A stretch of DNA of 5,978 nucleotides, from assembly GCA_029934775.1 (NCBI GenBank), contig JAOZLO010000189.1, positions 1 through 5,978 on the forward strand, read 5' to 3'. The notes below the pieces were generated by a model. The model had not been told where the DNA came from and made no database searches. It was given only the letters and a program-made list of their open reading frames with translations. Below, piece after piece: positions 1-5,441 of this stretch (positions are counted from its first letter, which is position 1; each line of letters begins with the position of its first letter). Origin of the DNA: Desulfocapsaceae bacterium (lineage in GTDB: Bacteria > Desulfobacterota > Desulfobulbia > Desulfobulbales > Desulfocapsaceae). A program made the translations under genes and the position numbers.

Positions 1-473
1 GTGATCGAGAATGTCATATCATCGATCAGTTTGATTGCCTGGTCTGCATTTTCTTTGGAAAATCCGAACTGGGTAAGAATAAAGGCAGGAGTTTTATTGA
101 GCTTTACCGCCCGCTGCAGGGAAAACACAGCATCTTTTGCCGTCACCGGGTTGCCGGATTGAAATTTTACACCGGGACGCATCTTGAAGGTGATGGTTTT
201 TCCATCTTCAGACACTGTCCAGTTGGCAGCCAGATCAGGCTGATAGCCTTTGCTTAAGTCAGCTGGGTCAAAATTGATAAGCTTGCCATATACATTGCGG
301 CTGAGATCAGAACCGGCAAATTCAAAAGATTGAGCGGGGTCAAGGGTGGTGATATCATCAATCCGATTGGCAATCACCAGCATGTTTGCTGGGGTTTTTG
401 TATACCCGGGATTGGCGGTAGCAACAAGTGCTACTGCAACAGCACAAAGAAGTAATTTTTTGAAAATTTTCAT
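1..473 (-). CDS. ABC transporter substrate-binding protein, family 5 (dipeptide/oligopeptide type), N-terminal part
   Basis: Periplasmic receptor of a peptide-type ABC importer (SBP_bac_5, DppA/OppA relatives), cut by the left window edge after 157 codons of a family usually 500-550 residues long. The reading frame runs on the minus strand from an ATG at 473 and is open to position 1. The N-terminus MKIFKKLLLCAVAVALVATA is a clear Sec signal peptide. The mature part begins with NMLVIANRIDDITTLDPAQS, the usual first strand of this family, followed by NVYGKLI, W-T-V-S-E-D-G-K-T-I-T-F, the R-P-G-V-K-F run and an A-K-D-A-V-F-S motif, all typical of domain I. The start is supported by GGAG (plus 481-484, complement) 7 nt upstream; the ATG at 478-480 is out of frame. 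It is divergent from the murein-peptide enzymes, so a peptide ligand such as a murein tripeptide is plausible by context. The actual ligand cannot be read from this fragment, and nickel or glutathione receptors also belong to the family. Confidence 0.93.
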   Translation of the reverse strand, partial: MKIFKKLLLCAVAVALVATANPGYTKTPANMLVIANRIDDITTLDPAQSFEFAGSDLSRNVYGKLINFDPADLSKGYQPDLAANWTVSEDGKTITFKMRPGVKFQSGNPVTAKDAVFSLQRAVKLNKTPAFILTQFGFSKENADQAIKLIDDMTFSI

Positions 474-668
474 TTTTCATCTCCATTGTTGTTATTTCTT
501 CCCACTATAGGAAAAAGGGTTTGATACTAATGTACACTCGTATTCTCCATTTCAAAGAATCACAGCAACAGATGGCTTTATCATCGAAGATCAAAAGAGA
601 CTGATCAGCAGACCTTAGAGGGCCTTAAAAAACGGAAAATCATGCACAGGGGAAACTCATAAGACCTG

Positions 669-687
669 ACACCCCACAAGGGGGGTA
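669..687 (+). repeat. GC-rich dyad element, left copy of an inverted pair
   Basis: The sequence is ACACCCCACAAGGGGGGTA. It contains a dyad, ACCCC (671-675) with GGGGT (682-686), that could form a short hairpin. Its reverse complement recurs at 2990-3007 with one G fewer and no other difference. The copies face each other, bracketing the NlpC/P60 and epimerase genes. It could be a protein-binding site, a small dispersed repeat or a terminal inverted repeat; no transposase or target duplication is visible. Confidence 0.7.
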
Positions 688-718
688 CTGAGCTGAGTTA
701 CAGGGTTCCAGAAATAAG

Positions 719-735
719 GTAATTATAGTAATTAC
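719..735. promoter_or_regulatory. Operator-like dyad GTAATTA-TAG-TAATTAC
   Basis: Two perfect 7-bp arms (719-725 and 729-735) are separated by 3 bp. The same stretch also reads as two direct GTAATTA copies (719-725 and 728-734). Its length and symmetry suit a dimeric repressor or activator in a divergent promoter region. It lies about 90 bp upstream of the candidate promoter at 826. No regulator is encoded in view, and AT-rich dyads arise by chance, so the role is inferred. Confidence 0.35.
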
Positions 736-825
736 TCTTACAATACATAAATAACATAAAACAGCATGGTAAAAATTCATTATCAGTCTGGTTGTTACAA
801 AATCACTGGATAAAAGTCAATCTTT

Positions 826-854
826 TTGAAAATATTCCGGAATTTGGATATTAA
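826..854 (+). promoter_or_regulatory. Candidate sigma70 promoter for the murein-peptide operon
   Basis: TTGAAA (826-831, 5 of 6 to the -35 consensus) and TATTAA (849-854, 4 of 6 to the -10) are separated by exactly 17 bp. The predicted transcription start is near 861, about 17 nt upstream of the 878 start codon or 116 nt upstream of the alternative start at 977. The spacer contains a perfect 10-bp palindrome, ATTCCGGAAT (834-843), placed where a bound repressor would block RNA polymerase. This comes from pattern reading only. Confidence 0.45.
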
Positions 855-877
855 AAAACAGGAAGTCTGGGTTTTGA

Positions 878-1759
878 ATGTTTCTATTAATTATCTTTGG
901 GTGTACTTTCCTGAAAGAAATATTGAAGACATTCCAAAAAACAAATAAAAAATCAAGCCGGCTAATTGAGACAGATATGACACCAAATGCTACCATCAAC
1001 GTCAGTGTTTCTAATCACTATTGTGAGCCCTCCTATGCCAGCGAAATAACATCCCAGGGTATCCTTGGTGAGCGGGTCGAAATACTCGAATATAATCCCC
1101 CTTTTACAAAGATACGTCAGGCAGATGGTTATGAAAGTTGGATTTCAACTGATCAGATTTATGAGGGAATAGTCCAGAACGGCACTGATATAACAGTTAA
1201 AAGTCATTTTGTGCGCATCTACAGGGAACCGTCAATTTTCTCCGAAGGTATCAAAGATGCTGTTATTGGCTGTATATTGACAGCAACAATTGAGAAAGAG
1301 GGCTGGTACAAGATACGTTTACCTGATGGCTCCAGGGGATGGGCGGAAAAGAAACATTTTGGCATTTTCCCCAAATTTTCCGTGGAGAATATAATAGCCC
1401 TGGCCCGAGAATTTCTCGGTTATCAGTATAGTTGGGGAGGGAGGAGCCCGAAGGGATTTGACTGTTCAGGTTTTGTGCAGACGGTATTTCATTTACTCGG
1501 CGTTTCTGTACCTCGTGATGCATGGCAACAACAGCAGCATAATCTGCTTTCCATCGACTATCGCAGAGCAAAACCGGCGGATCTTCTTTTCTTTGGAAAA
1601 ACTGCTGATTGTGTTACCCATGTAGGGATATCCCTTGGAGATAAACGTTTTATTCATGCCAGTGGTTGGGTGAAAATCAACAGTTTCAGGGAATCGGATG
1701 ATGATTTCAGCGACCATCATCTGCGTACTTTCATTTCTGTAAATCGATATAGAATTTGA
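878..1759 (+). CDS. ykfC: SH3b-NlpC/P60 cysteine endopeptidase, YkfC-like (gamma-D-Glu-diaminopimelate cleaving)
   Basis: Predicted gamma-D-glutamyl-L-diamino acid endopeptidase of peptidase family C40, which cuts L-Ala-gamma-D-Glu-Dap into L-Ala-D-Glu and diaminopimelate. Two SH3b-like domains (about residues 40-95 and 104-162) precede an NlpC/P60 domain (about 168-293). The catalytic Cys196 lies in FDCSGF, His248 in THVGIS and His260 in FIHASGW. As I recall, Bacillus cereus YkfC uses a Glu and a Tyr of SH3b-1 and an Asp after the catalytic Cys to hold the free amino group of L-Ala. Glu50, Tyr85 and Asp214 (PRDA) sit at matching spacing, which favours a free-peptide substrate over intact wall. 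The start is uncertain. ATG 878 follows GGAAG (861-865, long 12-nt spacing) and gives a hydrophobic 12-residue N-terminus with no preceding positive charge. ATG 977 (MTPNAT) has only a weak GAG but begins just before the first SH3b domain and would make a cytoplasmic 260-residue protein. I give the longer form as the outer limit. The stop lies 7 nt before the epimerase start, so the two are co-transcribed. Confidence 0.9.
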   Translation: MFLLIIFGCTFLKEILKTFQKTNKKSSRLIETDMTPNATINVSVSNHYCEPSYASEITSQGILGERVEILEYNPPFTKIRQADGYESWISTDQIYEGIVQNGTDITVKSHFVRIYREPSIFSEGIKDAVIGCILTATIEKEGWYKIRLPDGSRGWAEKKHFGIFPKFSVENIIALAREFLGYQYSWGGRSPKGFDCSGFVQTVFHLLGVSVPRDAWQQQQHNLLSIDYRRAKPADLLFFGKTADCVTHVGISLGDKRFIHASGWVKINSFRESDDDFSDHHLRTFISVNRYRI

Positions 1760-1766
1760 GGATCAT

Positions 1767-2843
1767 ATGATGAAAATAACCGATATAAACAGTCAGCTTG
1801 TCACAATTCCCCTTATTACCACTTTCAAAACTGCACTTCGATCTGTTGACCGGATTGAAAATATACTTGTTACTGTTCTGACTGATTCTGGTCAGGTAGG
1901 GTTTGGGAGTGCTGCTCCGGCAGCGGTGATAACCGGTGAAACTGTCTCTTCGATTGTCGGTGGTATTGAACATATTCGTGATAATATTGTGGGGATGGAG
2001 ATCGATAATTCGGAAAAGATATTTCAGCGATTGAATAGCTGCATTATTGGATGCATGTCGGCCAAAGCAGCAGTAGATATGGCGATTTACGACCTGCTGG
2101 CGAAATCTCTGGGGATACCACTTTACAGGCTGTTGGGTGGCCTGACCCATGATGTGGAAACAGATATTACAGTGAGTCTTGATACAGTTGAAAAGATGAT
2201 CGTCGAGAGCAGGGAAAAATTGAATCGTGGCTTTAATATTTTGAAGATCAAGGTTGGAGGTGATCCGGAACGTGATATTCACCGTCTTCAATCTATTCAT
2301 GAGGCTGTCGGCAGCGAGATCAAGATCAGGATTGATGCAAATCAGGGCTGGAGTGATAAAGAGGCAGTGCTGGTAGGTAAAGAGCTTGAGCGCAGGGGAA
2401 TTAATATCGAACTTATGGAACAGCCTGTTGCTGCCCGTGATTTTGACGGTTTGCGTTATGTTCGAGACAATGTCACTTTTCCAGTCTACGCTGATGAAAG
2501 TATATTTTCACCTGAAGATGCACTGGAATTGATCGGTATGAGAGCCGTGGACGGCCTTAATATAAAGCTTATGAAATGCGGTGGTATATATAATGCGCTG
2601 AAAATTGCCTCGATTGCTGAAACAGCTGGTATTCCATGTATGATCGGTTCAATGATGGAGTGCCATATCAGTGTATCGGCTGCAGCACATCTTGCTGTCA
2701 GCAGGGCTGTTATTGGCCGGTATGACCTTGATGCACCACTTTTCTGCAGTATGAATCCAGCCACGGGAGGGATCTCCTACCAGGGTTCTCGAGTCTGTTT
2801 TTCTGATTCCCCCGGCCTTGGAATAAGTTCCATTTCAATTTAA
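1767..2843 (+). CDS. ykfB: Dipeptide epimerase, enolase superfamily (L-Ala-D/L-Glu epimerase type)
   Basis: Cytoplasmic Mg-dependent epimerase, predicted to interconvert L-Ala-D-Glu and L-Ala-L-Glu. It has 358 residues, the normal family length, with a capping domain (about 1-125) and a beta/alpha barrel. The catalytic set is complete: Lys160-x-Lys162 (LKIKVG), metal ligands Asp190 (RIDANQGW), Glu218 (MEQPV) and Asp243 (ADES), and Lys267 (LNIKLMKCGG). The C-terminal Asp320-Leu-Asp322 in RYDLDAPLF is the DxD motif that in dipeptide epimerases holds the substrate amino group, and it separates this protein from o-succinylbenzoate synthase and muconate cycloisomerase. Numbering runs about one residue behind the Bacillus subtilis enzyme as I remember it. 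Arg25 in the mobile loop fits Glu-containing dipeptides, but the exact dipeptide is inferred from the neighbours. GAGG (1758-1761) overlaps the upstream stop codon and can serve ATG 1767 or ATG 1770; the latter has the more usual 8-nt spacing and would give MKITDIN. Confidence 0.94.
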   Translation: MMKITDINSQLVTIPLITTFKTALRSVDRIENILVTVLTDSGQVGFGSAAPAAVITGETVSSIVGGIEHIRDNIVGMEIDNSEKIFQRLNSCIIGCMSAKAAVDMAIYDLLAKSLGIPLYRLLGGLTHDVETDITVSLDTVEKMIVESREKLNRGFNILKIKVGGDPERDIHRLQSIHEAVGSEIKIRIDANQGWSDKEAVLVGKELERRGINIELMEQPVAARDFDGLRYVRDNVTFPVYADESIFSPEDALELIGMRAVDGLNIKLMKCGGIYNALKIASIAETAGIPCMIGSMMECHISVSAAAHLAVSRAVIGRYDLDAPLFCSMNPATGGISYQGSRVCFSDSPGLGISSISI

Positions 2844-2989
2844 CAGGGAGTCCGAGAAGACAACCGATCGAAATACTGATTTTGCAAGGTCCCCTTTAGA
2901 GCCTTACTCCATAAAAACTGTAATAAAAAACAAGTAATCGAGTAATGTGCTTTGAAATTATGAGGTTATATATACCGCCATGGCACTTA

Positions 2990-3007
2990 TACCCCCTTGT
3001 GGGGTGT
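2990..3007 (-). repeat. GC-rich dyad element, right (inverted) copy, in the dipeptidase leader
   Basis: On the plus strand it reads TACCCCCTTGTGGGGTGT, the reverse complement of the 669-687 element apart from one missing G. ACCCC (2991-2995) and GGGGT (3001-3005) form a 5-bp GC-rich stem with a 5-nt loop, ending 18 nt before the dipeptidase ATG. CACT (2984-2987) can also pair with AGTG (3011-3014), which overlaps the ribosome binding site GTGAG (3012-3016). If transcribed, the hairpin could therefore reduce translation of the dipeptidase. Mobile-repeat and DNA-binding roles remain equally possible. Confidence 0.65.
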
Positions 3008-3023
3008 TAGAGTGAGATATATT

Positions 3024-4055
3024 ATGGAAAATAAACTCCTGGAGCAGGTGGCAGATATTCATCGTAGAGCATTTACCGTTGATGCCCATTTCGATCTTAC
3101 TTACGAGGTTGCCAATCGTCGCGAGCGGGGCTGGGAAAAAGTGATTGAAACAAACTACCTGGAACAGTTCAAAGGGGGGAGCATTGATCTGATTGTCTCA
3201 GCCATATTTATCAATGATTTTTTCCTGCCGGAAATGGGACTGAGAAAGGCCCTGGATCAAATCAGCTATCTGCTTGAAGAAAAAGATGAGAGTCCTGGCC
3301 AGTTCCGAATCTGTCACACAACAGCTGAGGCCTATGCTGCCAGAACAGCAGGAGAAACGGCACTTTTTCTCTCACTGGAAGGAGCAGATCCATTGCAAAA
3401 TGATATACGACTCCTGCGGATTTTTTATGAACTTGGCGTGAGGGGACTTGGTCTTGTCTGGAGCCGGCGCAATTATGCCGGTGACGGGGCTTTTTTTGCA
3501 AAAACCAGGGAGGGACGCAAGGGAGGATTAACACCATTTGGGGTTGAATTGATTGAGAAAGCTGAAAGCCTCGGTATGTTTGTTGATGTGAGTCATCTCA
3601 ATGATGAGGGGTTTTGGGATGTTATCGATATTGCATCAAAGCCGATCATTGCCTCTCATTCAAACTGTCGTGCACTTGCAGGTACAATGCGTAATCTCAG
3701 TGATGAGCAGATCAGGGCAATCGCCCAAAACGGCGGTGTTATCGGTATGAATTCGATAAACCAGTTTATTCGTGAGGATGAATCAGACGTTACAGTTTCA
3801 CATTTTATCGATCATGTTGATCATATTGTAAGAATCGGTGGTGTTGAACATGTTGGCCTGGGTTTTGATCTCTGTGACAGTTTTATAAATTTTCTCCAGA
3901 TAGAGCGACCTCTGGAAACTTACGATGTTATCAAGAGTCATGCCGGCCTGGGTGAGTTTACAGCCTGCCTTATAACGCGGGGGTATACGGAAGATGAGAT
4001 CATCGGAATACTGGGAGGGAATTTTATGCGGGTCTTTGGTGAAATTATTGATTGA
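3024..4055 (+). CDS. Dipeptidase, peptidase family M19 (membrane/renal dipeptidase family)
   Basis: Zinc-dependent dipeptidase of the amidohydrolase fold, 343 residues, without signal peptide or membrane segment and therefore cytoplasmic. The binuclear metal ligands of the family are present: His22-x-Asp24 (VDAHFDL), the bridging Glu119 (LSLEGAD), His191 (VDVSHL) and His212 (ASHSN). Arg223 (TMRNLSDEQ) and Asp282 (GLGFDL) complete the active site. ATG 3024 is chosen because GTGAG (3012-3016) lies 7 nt upstream and the conserved N-terminal helix follows. An in-frame TTG at 2997 would add nine residues encoded inside the GC-rich repeat. The gene follows the epimerase by 180 bp, so it may use read-through or a promoter of its own; TATATA at 2967-2972 lacks a good -35. 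By context it releases free amino acids from L-Ala-Glu. Characterised M19 enzymes include ones that prefer an L-D dipeptide, so it might also act on L-Ala-D-Glu directly. Confidence 0.94.
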   Translation: MENKLLEQVADIHRRAFTVDAHFDLTYEVANRRERGWEKVIETNYLEQFKGGSIDLIVSAIFINDFFLPEMGLRKALDQISYLLEEKDESPGQFRICHTTAEAYAARTAGETALFLSLEGADPLQNDIRLLRIFYELGVRGLGLVWSRRNYAGDGAFFAKTREGRKGGLTPFGVELIEKAESLGMFVDVSHLNDEGFWDVIDIASKPIIASHSNCRALAGTMRNLSDEQIRAIAQNGGVIGMNSINQFIREDESDVTVSHFIDHVDHIVRIGGVEHVGLGFDLCDSFINFLQIERPLETYDVIKSHAGLGEFTACLITRGYTEDEIIGILGGNFMRVFGEIID

Positions 4056-4217
4056 TCCCTGATATCTCCTCTATCATAATGAGTACCCTGCTCTTGATGA
4101 TCTGGGTTCCAAGCTTCACCCGCTTTAATCTGTATATGCAGTAACCCATGTCTTTTGTTATAGTACATTTTAAAAAGGCACAGGTAAGTTCATTCACGTA
4201 GAGGAATTTCCATTTTT

Positions 4218-4281
4218 AGACAGGGTGTTCAGGATAAAAATAGGAAAAATCCTGTCTATCCTGTTAATCCTGTCTTTTTTC
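4218..4281. repeat. Intergenic element: three 9-bp tandem repeats, inverted repeat and T-run
   Basis: The right half contains three adjacent 9-mers, ATCCTGTCT (4249-4257), ATCCTGTTA (4258-4266) and ATCCTGTCT (4267-4275). The left half, 4218-4235, matches the reverse complement of 4258-4275 at 14 of 18 positions, with AGACAGG pairing CCTGTCT and AGGAT pairing ATCCT around a 22-nt loop. TCTTTTTTC follows, so the hairpin could also act as a weak rho-independent terminator after the dipeptidase gene. ATCCTGT-type strings of this kind are, in my recollection, dispersed in many environmental bacterial genomes. It lies between the salvage genes and the TAXI gene and probably marks the boundary of the transcription unit. 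Confidence 0.65.
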
Positions 4282-4340
4282 AATACTTGTCTGGAGTAAT
4301 GAAAACATGCAGAAAATTATTTTTTAAAACAAACAACACG

Positions 4341-4345
4341 GGAGG
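4341..4345 (+). promoter_or_regulatory. Strong ribosome binding site of the TAXI receptor gene
   Basis: GGAGG lies 5 nt before ATG 4351, the best Shine-Dalgarno match in the window. This suits a receptor made in large excess over its permease. It fixes the start and argues against the out-of-frame ATG at 4287. Confidence 0.8.
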
Positions 4346-4350
4346 AAGTT

Positions 4351-5355
4351 ATGGGCAGAAACAGACTATTGGCATGTTTAGTGATGCTGGGACTGATTGT
4401 TGGAATTGGAACAGCAGGAGCACAGGAGATGACGTTTTTCAGAATTGGTACCGGTGGCACCGGTGGTACTTACTATCCCATCGGTGGCCTGATTTCACAT
4501 TGTATATCCAACCCGCCGGGTTCAAGAGCCTGTGATAAAGGCGGTAGTTGCGGTGTACCTGGTCTGGTAGCCATAGCACAGTCTGCTAACGGTTCAGTGG
4601 CTAACATCAACGCCATCAAATCAGGTGTACTTGAGTCCGGCTTTTCACAGTCGGATGTTGCATATTGGGCCTATACTGGAACCGGTATCTTTAAAGAAAA
4701 AGGTCCAGTTAAAGAGCTCCGTGCACTGGCCAATCTTTACCCTGAAACCATTCATCTGGTGGCTCGTAAAGGCGCTGGAATTAAGTCAGTCAAAGATCTT
4801 AAGGGAAAACGCATTTCCATGGACGAACCTGGTTCCGGGACACTGGTTGATGCCAGGATTATCCTTGAGGCTTACGGGCTCACTGAAAAAGATGTTAAGG
4901 CAGATTATATTAAGCCGAATCCGGCTATCGACAAAATAAAAGATAATCAGCTTGATGCTTTTTTTATCGTCGCCGGATACCCCACGGGATCCGTGGTCGA
5001 ATTGGCATCAAGTGTCGGTGGGGAGCTGGTTCCAATCAATGGACCTGAAGCTGAAGCAATTATTAAAAAATATGGTTTTTTTGCCAAGGATGTGATCCCT
5101 GCAGATACGTATGAAGGCATTGGTGAGACTGAATCCCTCTCTGTTGGGGCCCAATGGGTTGTGTCCGCCAAAGTTGATGAGGATTTAGTCTACCAGATTA
5201 CCAAGGCTGTCTGGAACAAAAAGTCACGGGCACTACTGGATAAAGGTCACGCTAAAGGGAAAATGATCACTGCTGAAACGGCACTTGATGGTGTGGGTAT
5301 ACCACTGCATCCAGGTGCGGAACGGTACTATAAGGAGGCAGGTTTACTGAAGTAA
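4351..5355 (+). CDS. TRAP transporter solute receptor, TAXI family
   Basis: Periplasmic receptor of a TAXI-type tripartite ATP-independent transporter, driven by an ion gradient through the permease encoded next. It has 334 residues, the usual length. A signal peptide (about 1-24) ends in TAGA before QEMTFFRIGT. The family signature is the glycine-rich GTGGTGGTYYPIGG (33-46), followed by N-I-N-A-I-K-S-G and the Q-S-D-V-A-Y motif (100-105). Later come V-K-D-L-K-G-K-R-I-S, the S-G-T-L region and the FFIVAGYP segment. An insert with Cys51, Cys61 and Cys67 (CDKGGSCGVPG) precedes the conserved AIAQSANGS; I have the impression that this insert marks a subset of TAXI receptors, and a disulfide is possible. 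The ligand is unknown. Thermus TAXI receptors bind glutamate/glutamine, so glutamate is an option given the neighbours. It is 295 bp downstream of the dipeptidase and behind a possible terminator, so probably separately transcribed. Confidence 0.95.
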   Translation: MGRNRLLACLVMLGLIVGIGTAGAQEMTFFRIGTGGTGGTYYPIGGLISHCISNPPGSRACDKGGSCGVPGLVAIAQSANGSVANINAIKSGVLESGFSQSDVAYWAYTGTGIFKEKGPVKELRALANLYPETIHLVARKGAGIKSVKDLKGKRISMDEPGSGTLVDARIILEAYGLTEKDVKADYIKPNPAIDKIKDNQLDAFFIVAGYPTGSVVELASSVGGELVPINGPEAEAIIKKYGFFAKDVIPADTYEGIGETESLSVGAQWVVSAKVDEDLVYQITKAVWNKKSRALLDKGHAKGKMITAETALDGVGIPLHPGAERYYKEAGLLK

Positions 5356-5357
5356 AC
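5342..5357 (+). repeat. Perfect inverted repeat across the TAXI stop codon
   Basis: GTTTACT (5342-5348) and AGTAAAC (5351-5357) are separated by two bases and include the TAA stop. In RNA this gives a 6-bp stem with a TGAA tetraloop. No T-run follows, so it is not a classic terminator. A small hairpin here could protect the receptor message from 3' decay, but its length is within chance range. Confidence 0.35.
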
Positions 5358-5367
5358 TGTTTGATAG

Positions 5368-5385
5368 TGACCGGAATGACCGGAA
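5368..5385 (+). repeat. Perfect 9-bp tandem duplication TGACCGGAA
   Basis: Two head-to-tail copies of TGACCGGAA (5368-5376 and 5377-5385) lie in the 86-bp gap between receptor and permease genes. No function is evident. It may be a slippage product or a binding site. Confidence 0.6.
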
Positions 5386-5441
5386 GGCGCTGCCAGTCGT
5401 TTGTTCCGTGGCTATTATGATTCAAGGTAACAGGTGGCATA

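Larger units (their letters stand above)
474..877. other. Divergent intergenic region between the peptide receptor and NlpC/P60 genes
   Basis: About 400 bp without a credible gene. It should hold promoters for both directions. On the minus strand a TATAGT-like -10 (complement of 504-509) lies about 30 nt upstream of the receptor start but lacks a good -35. On the plus strand a better promoter candidate lies at 826-854. Between them are a GC-rich dyad (669-687), flanked by AACTCA (654-659) and TGAGTT (694-699), which could extend it into a longer imperfect stem, and an AT-rich dyad (719-735). The stretch 541-650 shows nothing I can name. Confidence 0.6.

Noticed and set aside
878..904. Lipoprotein signal (IFGC) at the N-terminus of the NlpC/P60 protein
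   Set aside because: There is no positively charged n-region, the hydrophobic stretch before Cys9 is only seven residues, Phe at -2 is atypical and the start itself is doubtful.
669..3007. Composite transposon or insertion sequence bounded by the inverted pair
   Set aside because: The enclosed genes are ordinary metabolic enzymes, no transposase or remnant is visible and the flanks show no target duplication. It is kept only as one hypothesis among the findings.
2997..3023. TTG 2997 as the start of the dipeptidase
   Set aside because: It lies inside the GC-rich repeat without a usable ribosome binding site and adds nine residues not expected in the family. ATG 3024 has a site at correct spacing.
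4056..4217. Terminator or extra gene directly after the dipeptidase
   Set aside because: No GC-rich stem followed by a T-run and no coding-like frame was found in this stretch; the only terminator-like structure is the repeat at 4218-4281.
4249..4275. Three short repeats as a CRISPR array
   Set aside because: The repeats are 9 bp and directly adjacent with no spacers, and no cas gene is present.
4287..4535. Open frame of 82 codons starting upstream of the TAXI gene
   Set aside because: It overlaps the signal peptide and glycine-rich signature of the TAXI receptor in another frame, has no ribosome binding site and has a composition unlike a protein family. It is a shadow.
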